Below are positions 45,619 through 54,812 of a stretch of DNA of 64,000 nt, in pieces (position 1 is the first letter of the stretch; every line of letters starts with the position of its first letter). The translations under genes were made by a program, and so were the position numbers. The stretch lies in NCBI RefSeq assembly GCF_001021555.1, contig NZ_LDCP01000003.1, positions 1 through 64,000 on the forward strand. Reading direction: 5' to 3'. This DNA is from Aurantiacibacter marinus (GTDB taxonomy: Bacteria; Pseudomonadota; Alphaproteobacteria; Sphingomonadales; Sphingomonadaceae). The notes under the pieces were generated by a model that saw only the letters and a program-made list of their open reading frames with translations, was not told the origin of the DNA and did not search any database.

Positions 45619-47585
45619 TTGTTCTTGCCATCAACCCAGTCAATAAAGCGGGACATACCGAACATTCTACCGATACCAACCATAGCCACCGCGTAATCAG
45701 GATGGTCATCAGCGTCGAGAGGCGTTTTGTCGGGCCATGTTTCGAATATCTTGCGGATACGCGGTATGTCGAAACGGCGCGCCATATCGGGATCGCTGGC
45801 CGCTGCTTCGAATTCTTCGCGGTAACGGTCAATGTCCTTGGTGAAACGCGCGTGCCAGTCCGCCGATTGCCGTCCGCGTTGCCGCATATCCACGATTTCG
45901 GAAGGTAGACGGTCTTTCATCAGGCGGCGAACGAGCCAGCGATCAGTGCCGGGTGTCATGAATTGGTCTGCAGGAATGGCAAAGCAGTATTCGGTCAGGC
46001 GGCGATCGCCTAATGGATCGCGCCCCTGCACCCCGGTGAGGCCTTGCATGCCTTGCGCAGCGAGCGCCCCTTTTTCGATGTTGCCATTTGAAGTCATCCG
46101 CAACTGCACATCTCTTGTGCTCTTCAAACCGGTATAGCTATCATCCCAACCCATTTCCTCGGCTCTTTCGGATACGCGCATTTCTGCAGCATATTCGCCG
46201 TTAATGGGCGAAAAACCCTGCCAACCCGATTGATCCTGCACGTTGCGGAACCGGGCAATCGCCTTGTTGGCGAAGGCCGGAAGCAGGGGCTGTGCAACAT
46301 AGCGGTAATACCGCTTCAATATACCTTGCTGGATGTGCAGTCCGCGCAGCAGCCGGTGCATTTCGAGCCAACGGCCTTGCCGCAGAAGCTCCGGATAGAT
46401 GTAGCGGTTGCTGAGCGATATGGTGCGATTGCCGCTTGAACCGCTTAACAGAACGCTGCGCCCGGCTTCACGGACCAGCCGGGCGATTTCCATGCCCCAA
46501 TGAATGTTGTTCCATCCGTAAGGCGGCGATTCGCACATGCGGATAAATTCATCCAGCTTGTGATCAAGCGGCAATCCTTCGGACGGCACGAAAGTCACAT
46601 CAAATTGCGGATACATGGCGGCCAGCGCCTTTACTGGTCCGGATTCGTCTCCCAACCGCGTTTTGCCATAACTGCGACCATCCCAGTCCTTGCCTGGCAC
46701 ATGGGTGAAGCCCAGCAACGGATCGGTAAAGCCATGTACACCGCGCTCCAGCGCTTCCAGTGCATAAACCGATACTGTCGAGCTATCGAGACCGGCGCTG
46801 ACGGTTGTCGCTGGCGTTTTATCTGCCCGCATGGAAGTTTCGATTGCGTCGCGCATCAAGGCATCAAGAGCGTCCACATAATCGTCGTCATTTATGAAAC
46901 GCACTGGCTCCACATCGGTCGGATCATAATAACGCTGGCACTGGATAGAGCCGCGCCGGATTTCCATCCAATGGCCGATACGCAGTGCATTTACGCCGCG
47001 AAAATAAGTCTTCTCGGCCTCTTCGAAGTTCAGGATCAACGCATCGGCTATGTGCTGTTCGTCCATTTCACGCGGGATTGCGGGAAGGGCAAACAATCCC
47101 TTTGGCATCGATGCGATGGCGAACATGCCGGGGGCATCATGATAAACCAGCGGCGGCGCAGCAAGAGGCGCACGGGCGGCGAACAGGCTTTGGTTGCCAG
47201 GATCCAGGGCGATGAAGGCCCACGCACCTTCAATCCGCAGCAATGCATCTCGGCCCCATTCCCGCCATGCGGCATGGGCAAGTGCACTGTCGGCCATGGT
47301 TTTCGCCTGCGCAGGTTCAATATTGAGCGCGCGGGCGAGATCGCCGCGGTAATCGAGCCGGCCGGAAAACAGAAACCCGCCTGTCCCGGAAATGATCGGC
47401 TGGCGCTCCAATCGATCCTCGGGTGTGAAATATTCGCCCTGAGTCCAGCATGCAGCCATCGTATCGTAGCGGCGCTTTTCCTGCTTGAGCGGACCGTGAA
47501 TGCGAAGGGAAGAGGTCATACGGTCGATGTCGTCGGCGGGCACCATGGACCCGTCCCGACGGAAAATTGCACCGATTGCAGACAT
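45615..47585 (-). CDS. Asparagine-synthase-like lasso peptide macrocyclase (C protein)
   Basis: 656 residues. The N-terminal Ntn-like domain begins MSAIGAIF, without the Cys2 needed for glutaminase activity, as expected for lasso cyclases that use the precursor itself as amine donor. The synthetase domain has the ATP-binding SAGLDSS (about residue 260) and SGSSGNRTISLSNRYI. It should adenylate an Asp/Glu side chain and close the ring on the N-terminal amine. It heads the - strand operon and is divergent from the nucleotidyltransferase with 91 bases between. AGGGACCC precedes its start. Confidence 0.9.
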   Translation of the reverse strand: MSAIGAIFRRDGSMVPADDIDRMTSSLRIHGPLKQEKRRYDTMAACWTQGEYFTPEDRLERQPIISGTGGFLFSGRLDYRGDLARALNIEPAQAKTMADSALAHAAWREWGRDALLRIEGAWAFIALDPGNQSLFAARAPLAAPPLVYHDAPGMFAIASMPKGLFALPAIPREMDEQHIADALILNFEEAEKTYFRGVNALRIGHWMEIRRGSIQCQRYYDPTDVEPVRFINDDDYVDALDALMRDAIETSMRADKTPATTVSAGLDSSTVSVYALEALERGVHGFTDPLLGFTHVPGKDWDGRSYGKTRLGDESGPVKALAAMYPQFDVTFVPSEGLPLDHKLDEFIRMCESPPYGWNNIHWGMEIARLVREAGRSVLLSGSSGNRTISLSNRYIYPELLRQGRWLEMHRLLRGLHIQQGILKRYYRYVAQPLLPAFANKAIARFRNVQDQSGWQGFSPINGEYAAEMRVSERAEEMGWDDSYTGLKSTRDVQLRMTSNGNIEKGALAAQGMQGLTGVQGRDPLGDRRLTEYCFAIPADQFMTPGTDRWLVRRLMKDRLPSEIVDMRQRGRQSADWHARFTKDIDRYREEFEAAASDPDMARRFDIPRIRKIFETWPDKTPLDADDHPDYAVAMVGIGRMFGMSRFIDWVDGKNK

Positions 47586-47676
47586 GAGGGTCCCTAAAGC
47601 AGTCTGACATGCATGTTACAAGCGATTGCTGAAGGCAAATCTTGCAGGCAGGTGCCAAGCCGGATTAGGTGCACCG

Positions 47677-48738
47677 ATGCTCGTTATACCTCCTCAATTG
47701 CGCCAGCTTGCAGACGCCATTCGTCCTGCGTTGGGCTTGCCGCAGTCCGGGAATGCCGTGACGCCGGAAATAAGTCTGGCGCGCTTCGCCTCCGAACGTC
47801 ACCGGATCGGACCATTGCTTCACCGGGCGTGGAGCGGAAGGGCTGATGCGGACGGTGAAACCATTGCCTATCTGGCACAGGCGGCTGCACATAATGCGCG
47901 CTGCGAATTGCGCCAAAAGGCCGGTGCGCGGAAATTCGGGAATTTGCTGGATGCAAACGGGATTGGCTGGACCGAGTTCAAGGGCTGGCGGCTAGGGGAG
48001 CAATTGTACGGCGAATCTGCGCTGCGCCAGTCCAAGGATGTCGATCTGCTGTTGCCATCAGATCGCGTTCTTGATGCGCTGAACCTTGCTGCGAAAAGCG
48101 GGTATCGGATTGGTGGCAGAAGTGGGAATTTCGCCCTGCGCAAGGCGCGCTGGGTGCTGCGCCATCACCGCGAAATCGGCATCGTCGACCCGAAATTGCG
48201 AATAGAGATCGAAGTGCACTCGCGCCTGCTCGGTTATCCTCCGGAAGGTTGGAGCGATCCTGTCGTCACTCACGCGGCTGGTGGCGGCACGGTTTCAATC
48301 GATGATCCAGACTATGTGCTGTATCTTGTGGTTCACGGGATGCTGACCGGCTGGAAACGCCTCAAATGGCTGTGCGACATGGTGATGCTGATGCAGAAGG
48401 TTTCCCCTGCTGTGCGCGGTGCGACCATCGCCCGGTCTCGTGAACTTCATTGTGAGCCCGCGCTGGTTGCCAGCCTGCTGGCGGTTTCCGAACTGTGGGG
48501 TGATGAGATTATCTCGCCGTGGCTTGCCGAGACCCGGACTTCTCCGGGCGATGTACGGGTGCAAGGCCATCTCGCAGCCATATCGCGCCGCCTCGGCCTC
48601 GATAAACAGGCAAGCTTTGCCGAACGGGCCATGCGTCATGCGGGAATATTGCATGATACAGCCGTCTTTGGTCGCCATCCCGCACCCTTGCGGGGATTGC
48701 GCGACCGTGCGGTATTATGGTTTCTGGCAAGGCTCTGA
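47677..48738 (+). CDS. Nucleotidyltransferase-family protein of lasso clusters (PF14907 type)
   Basis: 353 residues from ATG 47677; an in-frame upstream ATG at 47626 would add 17 residues. The family is recognised from EFKGWRLGEQLYGESALRQSKDVDLLL split into KG, R and DVD elements (about residues 100-125), matching the uncharacterised nucleotidyltransferase family often found with HprK-like kinases and B2 proteases in RiPP clusters. The DVD pair should bind metal and nucleotide. Function in the pathway is not established. It starts the + strand half of the cluster. Confidence 0.8.
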   Translation: MLVIPPQLRQLADAIRPALGLPQSGNAVTPEISLARFASERHRIGPLLHRAWSGRADADGETIAYLAQAAAHNARCELRQKAGARKFGNLLDANGIGWTEFKGWRLGEQLYGESALRQSKDVDLLLPSDRVLDALNLAAKSGYRIGGRSGNFALRKARWVLRHHREIGIVDPKLRIEIEVHSRLLGYPPEGWSDPVVTHAAGGGTVSIDDPDYVLYLVVHGMLTGWKRLKWLCDMVMLMQKVSPAVRGATIARSRELHCEPALVASLLAVSELWGDEIISPWLAETRTSPGDVRVQGHLAAISRRLGLDKQASFAERAMRHAGILHDTAVFGRHPAPLRGLRDRAVLWFLARL

Positions 48739-48754
48739 TAGGCGGCTTGTGACC

Positions 48755-49222
48755 ATGACACTCACGCGATCTTGTAAAAAAGCCCTGTTGCGGCTGGAAA
48801 TATGGCTTTCGTTGGCATGGGCGCGTTTCCTGATCAGATTTGTGGCGTTTCGTCGCTGGCGCGGTTTGCTTGGGCCTATTGGCGGCGAATTGCCGCCGGA
48901 GCAGCGCCCCCGGGTATCCTCAGCACAGGCGAAGCAGGCGGCCGATATCGCGCGCATAATCAATCGGATCGCTGATCGCCCCGTATTGTTCAAGGCTGTC
49001 TGTTTGCCGCGCGCTATGGCTGGCCGCTGGGTAATGGGCCGGCGCGGGTTGCCGTCGCGCATCGTGATCGGATCGCGCCGGGGGGAACCTGAAGAAGGGT
49101 TGCTTTTCCATGCATGGTTGATGGTCGGAGACCACATCGTGACCGGCGCGGAAGAACGCGAAGGTTTCATGGCGTTTGGCCAGGATCGATCCAATCAGGA
49201 AAGCACCGGCAATGCGGCCTGA
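48755..49222 (+). CDS. Lasso peptide B2 leader protease (transglutaminase-like)
   Basis: 155 residues. ATG 48755 is preceded by AGGCGG; a GTG two codons upstream is an alternative, and the much longer open frame overlaps the previous gene. The transglutaminase-like core has C83 (KAVCLPRAMAG), H119 (LLFHAWLMVGD) and probably D126, the triad that removes the leader peptide in lasso biosynthesis. The length is that of a stand-alone B2 protein. It is 16 bases after the nucleotidyltransferase and overlaps the ABC gene start by 11 bases. Confidence 0.9.
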   Translation: MTLTRSCKKALLRLEIWLSLAWARFLIRFVAFRRWRGLLGPIGGELPPEQRPRVSSAQAKQAADIARIINRIADRPVLFKAVCLPRAMAGRWVMGRRGLPSRIVIGSRRGEPEEGLLFHAWLMVGDHIVTGAEEREGFMAFGQDRSNQESTGNAA

Positions 49223-50987
49223 TCCCGTACCGGCAACACAATCGGCCATGCGCGAATTGCTGCGTGCGATTATGACCTATGCCGGTCCACGCATGGGCCG
49301 CACACTGTTCGTGATAGCACTCGCCGCGGCTCTGGAGGGAGTGGGGCTAGTTCTGCTGTTGCCAGTTGCTGAAACCCTTTTCGCTGAAGGCAGCGAGGCG
49401 CGTTCAGGAGTGACGGGACGATTGCTGGGTTGGTTCGATTCTGTCGGCATCACGACTGTCCTGGGCCAGTTGTCTGTGATGGGAATGGGCTTTGTCCTGT
49501 TGGTTGCCCTACGCGCCTATGTGCTGATGAAACGCGATGTGATGATGGCAGCTCTGTCACAAGGCTTCGTGGACGATACCCGCCAGCAATTTTTCACGCT
49601 GCTTGCCCATACCGATTGGCCGGTGATCAAACGGTTCCGGAAGTCTCAACTGCTCAACACGATGACCACGAACATCGGCCGACTTGCGATGACGATGCAG
49701 GCGTTGTCCAAGGGTGCGATTACGATAGCGATGGGGCTTGCCTATCTGGTTGCAGCGTTTGCAGTAAGTTTTGTTCTGGGCTTTGCGCTGCTGGTTCTGG
49801 TTGGCATCGGCACGGTATTCGCAGTCGCGTGGACGCGGCGCAGCCATCGGCTCGGCACGAAACTCAACTTCGCCAATCGCGGTATCATGCATGAAACGAC
49901 CCTGTTTCTTGACGGGATGAAAGCCGCCAAGGCCGCACGCGCCGAAGGCGAACTGAGCAGACGCTTTGCCGAACGCATCGCGGAAACCCGCGCTCTCAAT
50001 GTGCAATTCGTGGCCCAGCAGGCGACCCTTCGCAACGCGGTGCAATTGATCGGCGCGGTGGCCGCGCTGGTGGTCCTTCTTGTCGGATACGGATTTGTCG
50101 GTTTGACCGGTGGCGAATTGCTGGTGATGGCGGCAATCGTGCTGCGGCTGTCACCCAGTCTCATCTCTACGTTTGGAGGCCTGCAGTCGGTTGCGCATGC
50201 GCTGCCCGCATTTGAATCAATCAGGGAAACCGAGGCGCAGCTCAAGGCAGCGCAGGAAGGGCGGAACGATAAGCCATTGTTGCCCGGCGATCCCCTGCCA
50301 CCAGAAGATGGCGAACTGGTGCTGGAAAATGCGCAGGTGGACGTCGTGAACGAGGCGGGGGAGGGCCTGACGCTGGTCGCTATGGACCATGTACGTGTCG
50401 CTCCTGGCATGCTGGTTCATGTTGGCGGGCCATCTGGCGCGGGGAAATCATCGCTGGTGGAACTGATTGCCGGTCTGCACTTGCCAGCCAGAGGGTCGGT
50501 GCAGCGCGGCGATTTCATGCTGGAGCCGGGGCAGCGCCGGGCATGGCAGACGCAGGTATCCTTCGCGCCGCAAGAACCTTTCATCTTTGATGGCACTGTG
50601 CGCGAAAACCTTCTCTGGCCCAATCTGGCAGTGGAAGATGCCTCCCTTTGGCACGCGCTGGACCAGGCGGAGGCTGCAGAGATCGTCCGCAGACTTCCTG
50701 GCGGCCTCGACGAAGAATTGCTCGATGGCGGCGCGCGTCTGTCCGGTGGGGAGCGCCAGCGGCTGTGCCTTGCACGCGCACTTGTGCGGCCCGCCAGCCT
50801 GCTGGTGCTGGACGAAGCAACTTCCGCCATGGATCCGGAACTGGAGCGGCGCATCATTGGCCGCCTGCGGCAGGACATAGGTGCGCGCATCATTCTAATG
50901 GTTTCCCATTCACTCAATGCTGTTGGTTTTGCCGATCTGCGCATTGAGGTAGCGCAGGGGCAGGCACGGATTTTGAACGGGAATTGA
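49212..50987 (+). CDS. ABC transporter, fused permease/ATPase (lasso peptide exporter D)
   Basis: 591 residues from ATG 49212, which follows AGGAAAG inside the B2 gene. A membrane domain with about six helices occupies residues 1-330. The ATPase has Walker A GGPSGAGKSS (about residue 404), signature LSGGERQR, Walker B LLVLDEATSAMD and the H-switch VSHSLNA. Exporters of this kind pump the finished lasso peptide out and give immunity. No C39 protease domain is present, consistent with a separate B2 protease. Last gene of the cluster on the + strand. Confidence 0.9.
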   Translation: MRPDPVPATQSAMRELLRAIMTYAGPRMGRTLFVIALAAALEGVGLVLLLPVAETLFAEGSEARSGVTGRLLGWFDSVGITTVLGQLSVMGMGFVLLVALRAYVLMKRDVMMAALSQGFVDDTRQQFFTLLAHTDWPVIKRFRKSQLLNTMTTNIGRLAMTMQALSKGAITIAMGLAYLVAAFAVSFVLGFALLVLVGIGTVFAVAWTRRSHRLGTKLNFANRGIMHETTLFLDGMKAAKAARAEGELSRRFAERIAETRALNVQFVAQQATLRNAVQLIGAVAALVVLLVGYGFVGLTGGELLVMAAIVLRLSPSLISTFGGLQSVAHALPAFESIRETEAQLKAAQEGRNDKPLLPGDPLPPEDGELVLENAQVDVVNEAGEGLTLVAMDHVRVAPGMLVHVGGPSGAGKSSLVELIAGLHLPARGSVQRGDFMLEPGQRRAWQTQVSFAPQEPFIFDGTVRENLLWPNLAVEDASLWHALDQAEAAEIVRRLPGGLDEELLDGGARLSGGERQRLCLARALVRPASLLVLDEATSAMDPELERRIIGRLRQDIGARIILMVSHSLNAVGFADLRIEVAQGQARILNGN

Positions 50988-51085
50988 CCTGCCAGATGAT
51001 TTTTTCGGGCGATATCCGGAATAATCGCCGATAAAACGGCGGATTACCTCAACTTCTCACGAACACAGCTTTACCTTCGCCTTCG

Positions 51086-51724
51086 TTGGCGGCTAAACAG
51101 CAGATTGTGGAAGATGGTATTTATACATCGGACCCGGAAGCCCGGGATCTGATTGCGACAAGCCCAGTCGCATCTGTGGTAAGCAATCCCCGCTTACCCG
51201 ATAATCCGCTTATTGCTTGCAATCAGGCCTTCATCGATCTGACCGGTTATTCCGAGCAGGAAATACTGGGGCGCAATTGCCGTTTTCTTTCCGGTCCCGG
51301 CACAGAGCCTTGGCTGACCGACGCAATTCGGGACGGCGTGCGAGAGCGTAAAGCCGTGCTCGTCGAAATCCTGAACTACAAGAAGAATGGCACACCATTC
51401 CGCAACGCAGTGGTGGTCGCACCTGTCTTTGACGAAGATGGAGAGCTGGAATATTTTCATGGCTCACAGGTCGAACTGGAAGATGGTGCCGAAAGCCCGA
51501 TGCTCACCCGCCGTGCGCGTGCGGCTGAAAAGATCAAGGCACTGTCCAAACGCCAGCTTGAAGTCATGACGATGGTTGCCGCTGGTCTGCGCAACAAGCA
51601 GATTGCCTATGAGCTTGGCCTGTCGGAAAAAACCATCAAGATGCATCGTGGACTGGCGATGGAAAAACTTGGCGCGAAAAGCAGTGCGGATATGATCCGC
51701 CTGGCAGTCGAGGCGGGCATCTGA
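51086..51724 (+). CDS. LOV-HTH blue-light-responsive transcription factor (EL222-like)
   Basis: 212 residues. The LOV domain has GRNCRFLSG with the flavin-adduct cysteine C65, followed by [22 protein letters not shown]. The C-terminal LuxR-type helix-turn-helix reads [37 protein letters not shown] in segments. The protein aligns along nearly its whole length with EL222 of Erythrobacter litoralis, which dimerises and binds DNA when lit. The start is uncertain: TTG 51086 is the furthest plausible codon and has no clear ribosome site; a GTG eight codons later is also possible. It lies 98 bases after the lasso exporter on the same strand. Confidence 0.93.
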   Translation: MAAKQQIVEDGIYTSDPEARDLIATSPVASVVSNPRLPDNPLIACNQAFIDLTGYSEQEILGRNCRFLSGPGTEPWLTDAIRDGVRERKAVLVEILNYKKNGTPFRNAVVVAPVFDEDGELEYFHGSQVELEDGAESPMLTRRARAAEKIKALSKRQLEVMTMVAAGLRNKQIAYELGLSEKTIKMHRGLAMEKLGAKSSADMIRLAVEAGI

Positions 51725-51917
51725 CCGGCATAAGTTTTGGGCAAACGGACGGTACATCCTTAGGTCCAGCTTTCGTCTTGCGATGTGTCAGCGCATAAAG
51801 ATATTGCATCGTAGCCGGCTAAGCGGGGCTGTTTTCCTTATTCCCTCCCGCCTTGCTTGATCCAACCCACCCTATCCGGTTGCGGTGCCCCACACCCTGA
51901 AAAAACTGCCTTTGCGA

Positions 51918-52466
51918 TCAGCCCAGCAGCTGCGGGCCCAGCACCAGCAGCATCCGCGTGTCGATTGCCACGTCACCGCTGCGGAAATCGGCAATAGTGG
52001 CGGCGATATCTGCCAGCCTGACGCGGTGAACGGTGATATCTTCGCCAGCAACGCCGCCACCTGGACCGGTCTTGGTCAGGCCGGTAGCCTTCAGCAGAGT
52101 GAAGCATTCGTCTGTCATACCGGGGGATGAGAAAAAGTCGCCGACCACTTCCCAATGTTCCGCTTGATATCCGGTCTCTTCCTCCAGCTCCCGCTTGGCG
52201 GCGCTTAACGGATCGTCATTTTCTCCGCCGTCATCGTCTCCGATCAGGCCGGCGGGCAATTCCAGGCAGCGGCAGCCGAGCGGGACGCGGTATTGTTCGA
52301 CAAGCAGGATGTGACCATTTTCTATCGCAAGAATAACGGCGGCGCCGATACCGCCCTTGCGGCTGACATATTCCCAGCGGCCACGCTTCTTGCCGGTCAG
52401 CCATTTGCCTTGCCAGGTGATTTCCTCGGGCGAGGCGAGATCGAAGGGATCGTCAGAATTGCTCAT
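51918..52466 (-). CDS. Nudix hydrolase (ADP-sugar pyrophosphatase-like)
   Basis: 182 residues from ATG 52466; the longer frame opens on TTG inside the neighbouring gene. The Nudix box is present with an insertion before it: ELPAGLIGDD ... AAKRELEEETGY. Upstream residues VSRKGGIGAAVILAI and VEQYRVPLG resemble ADP-ribose/ADP-sugar pyrophosphatases. It hydrolyses a nucleoside diphosphate linked to another group. It follows the TPM-domain gene on the same strand, 34 bases apart. Confidence 0.88.
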   Translation of the reverse strand: MSNSDDPFDLASPEEITWQGKWLTGKKRGRWEYVSRKGGIGAAVILAIENGHILLVEQYRVPLGCRCLELPAGLIGDDDGGENDDPLSAAKRELEEETGYQAEHWEVVGDFFSSPGMTDECFTLLKATGLTKTGPGGGVAGEDITVHRVRLADIAATIADFRSGDVAIDTRMLLVLGPQLLG

Positions 52467-52500
52467 GCCGTTTTGCTCATCCGGGCGCGCTATCGAAGCG

Positions 52501-53175
52501 TCAGACTTCAATCAAGCGATCAGGCAATTCGTTATCGTCTTCGCTGCCGCGCGGGAAATGTTCAGACAGGACTATGCCCACATCGCGAACACCTGCAGCG
52601 ATGCCGGCGGCCACGTCCCCCTTGCGGATTTCAGCAAGCATATCGGCCATCGCTTCGCCCCAGACTTCTGCTGGGACGAGGTCTGTTATTGAATCATCGG
52701 CTACGATTTCTGCCCGGTGCTCGCGCATTGAGAGGTATAGCATCACGCCGGTCTTGCCATGTGTCCGGCCTTCCGCACCCACTTTGAAATGGCGAACAGC
52801 GCGTTCGTGTACGCGTTGGCGTTTGAGGGGGGAGGGGACGAAGAAAAAGCGTAAAGGGTCCCAGCTGAGGATCGCCCATACGATGATAAACTTCATCAGG
52901 CCGAGACCGACCGCCCAGGCGATGACTTCGCCAAAGGTCCATTCATCGCGCCATCCACCCAGGATCCAGTCCAGCTTGCCCAGGAAGAATTCGGGAAATG
53001 CGGCAAACACACTCATCGCGGTGAAAGCTGCGGCTGCTGCCCAGACGAGGATAACATCGGTATAGCCATCCGATCTGTCTGCAATGACAGGCACGATTTC
53101 GCCGCTGGTGGTCAGCTCTGCCTGGCCCACAGCATCGGAGACAAGCTTGTGCTGTTCTTCATTTAGATATGCCAT
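52501..53175 (-). CDS. TPM-domain membrane protein
   Basis: 224 residues. The N-terminal TPM fold part (VGQAELTTSGEIVPVIADRS) is interrupted by two membrane helices (about residues 43-65 and 85-108), then continues as RAVRHFKVGAEGRTHGKTGVMLYLSMREHRAEIVADDSI in two halves and LAEIRKGD. TPM domains occur in thylakoid lumen phosphatases and in bacterial YgcG-like proteins; activity here is unknown. It forms an operon with a second TPM protein and LemA, a common trio. Confidence 0.87.
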   Translation of the reverse strand: MAYLNEEQHKLVSDAVGQAELTTSGEIVPVIADRSDGYTDVILVWAAAAAFTAMSVFAAFPEFFLGKLDWILGGWRDEWTFGEVIAWAVGLGLMKFIIVWAILSWDPLRFFFVPSPLKRQRVHERAVRHFKVGAEGRTHGKTGVMLYLSMREHRAEIVADDSITDLVPAEVWGEAMADMLAEIRKGDVAAGIAAGVRDVGIVLSEHFPRGSEDDNELPDRLIEV

Positions 53176-53187
53176 TGTTCGCCTGTC

Positions 53188-54045
53188 CTACCAGCCACCG
53201 GAGGCGCCGCCGCCGCCGGACATGCCGCCGCCGAAACCGCCGAAGCCTCCACCACCACCGCCGCCGCCGAAGCCGCCACCTCCGCCCCAGCCGCTGCCGC
53301 CGGATGCGCCGCGCGCAATTGCCTTGCCAGCTTCCCAAAGGATGATGTCACCCACTGCGCTGCCAACGCCGCTGCGATAGCGCCGCCGGCTTCCGCGGCC
53401 GTTCAGCATGGGAAGCACGAAGAAGAAGAACAGGAAGCCCAGCCAGATCAGCGTGCCAATCGGGAATCCGCCTTCACTGCGTTCGTTTTCTGCGGCCGCC
53501 TGCGCGGCCTCCTCGATGGCAATCGCGTCTTCCGGGCTGTTGGCCAGATGGTTCAGGATTGCGTCCACGCCCTGCGTCACACCGCCATCGAAATCGCCGG
53601 ACTTGAACCGCGGAGTAATAACGTCGTTGATGACTCGCCCGGCCATGATGCCGCCGAAATAGGGGTGAAGCCCGTAACCGATTTCAATCCGCATTTCGCG
53701 GTCGTCCCGTGCAATCAGCAACAGGAGGCCGGTATCGCGCTTTGCCCCGCCTATGCCCCATTCTGTAAACAGCGCGGTTGCATATTGCTCGATAATCGCA
53801 CCGCCCAGATCGGGCACCGTTGCAACGATAATCGCCTGCCCGGTGCGGGCATTATGCTCTCGCAAGCGCGCATCGAGATCAGCCTCGGTGGCTGGGGACA
53901 GCATGTCTGCATTGTCAAGAACCGGCCCATCCGGGCGCTGCGGGAAATCGTAAGTTTGGGCGGTAGCGGGAAGTGCCAGCGCAGCGCCTATTGCCATCAG
54001 GAATAGCAGAAAGGCCCGCAGAGGACTGATTATACCGAGTCTCAC
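53188..54045 (-). CDS. YgcG-family TPM-domain protein with glycine-rich tail
   Basis: 285 residues. Signal peptide (ending near PATAQ), TPM domain from about residue 36 (VLDNADMLSPATEADLDARL) through DVITPRFKSGDFDGGV, one membrane helix (LIWLGFLFFFFVLPML) and a C-terminal tail of almost only Gly with Phe, Ser and Trp. The tail is usual for this family and is thought to lie exposed. Functions are poorly known; the family is regularly next to lemA. It lies 12 bases before the second TPM gene. Confidence 0.9.
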   Translation of the reverse strand: MRLGIISPLRAFLLFLMAIGAALALPATAQTYDFPQRPDGPVLDNADMLSPATEADLDARLREHNARTGQAIIVATVPDLGGAIIEQYATALFTEWGIGGAKRDTGLLLLIARDDREMRIEIGYGLHPYFGGIMAGRVINDVITPRFKSGDFDGGVTQGVDAILNHLANSPEDAIAIEEAAQAAAENERSEGGFPIGTLIWLGFLFFFFVLPMLNGRGSRRRYRSGVGSAVGDIILWEAGKAIARGASGGSGWGGGGGFGGGGGGGGFGGFGGGMSGGGGASGGW

Positions 54046-54059
54046 AGCGGAGCTATCGT

Positions 54060-54677
54060 TCAGCTATCTTCTCCGGTGATCTGGTTGAATTCAACATCCG
54101 GTGCGTCTGCCGCGCCTTCCTCGGCGTCGAAATATTCCAGCGGCTCCGCGCCGTGGATGATGTTCGCGCCAATCGTGTCCGGGAAGGTGCGGATGATCGT
54201 GTTGTAATTCTGCGCGGCCTCATTGTAGCGAACACGCTCTGTGTTGATGAGGTTTTCAGACTCGTCGAGCGACACCATCAGGTCACGAAAATTCTGATTG
54301 CTCTGCAAAGCCGGATATTGCTCAACCACGGTGCGAAACTGGCCAATTGCCTGCGTCAGCTGGTTCTCGGCAGCGCGAATTCGTTCAAATTCCTCAGGGT
54401 TCGAAAGGTCATCGGTGGTGATGTTGACGCCCATTGCCTGCGAACGCGCCTCGATCACGCCGGTCAGGATGTCACGTTCCGAAACTGCGGCAGCTTCTGC
54501 AACGGCCACAAGGTTCGGGATAAGGTCATGGCGGCGTTGCATGGCAGATTCGACATTGCCCCATTGCGCTTTCGCAGCTTCTTCTGCCGTTGGCACCGAG
54601 TTGATACCGCAAGCGGCAAGCGCAAGGCTGCCCACAACAAGGGTGGCCAGCTTGGCCATACGACTGAACATGCGCAA
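54060..54677 (-). CDS. lemA: LemA family protein
   Basis: 205 residues. The N-terminal segment is a membrane or lipoprotein signal (LVVGSLALAACG). The LemA core is seen in QRRHDLIPNLVAVAEA, RAAENQLTQAIGQFRTVVEQYP and VRYNEAAQNYNTIIRTFP, a long helical bundle. LemA proteins are anchored in the membrane; their molecular role is unknown. First gene of the LemA-TPM-TPM group. Confidence 0.93.
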   Translation of the reverse strand: MRMFSRMAKLATLVVGSLALAACGINSVPTAEEAAKAQWGNVESAMQRRHDLIPNLVAVAEAAAVSERDILTGVIEARSQAMGVNITTDDLSNPEEFERIRAAENQLTQAIGQFRTVVEQYPALQSNQNFRDLMVSLDESENLINTERVRYNEAAQNYNTIIRTFPDTIGANIIHGAEPLEYFDAEEGAADAPDVEFNQITGEDS

Positions 54678-54812
54678 AATCCTCCAAATTCCAGAAAGGT
54701 GTGTTGTTCATATAGCACGGCTAGGACAGGATACAAGCAACACAGTTTTACTTGCGGGTCCAATTTGCCTCTGTAACACCGTCTCCAAATTATTAACGGG
54801 AGCTACGTAGCA

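Noticed and set aside
45615-47585. Genuine asparagine synthetase B
   Set aside because: The N-terminal Cys required for glutamine hydrolysis is replaced by Ser, and the neighbours are B1, B2 and an exporter.
53188-53380. Proline-rich + strand frame opposite the glycine-rich tail of the TPM protein
   Set aside because: It is the antisense reading of the Gly codon repeats; the Gly-rich tail is typical for the family.
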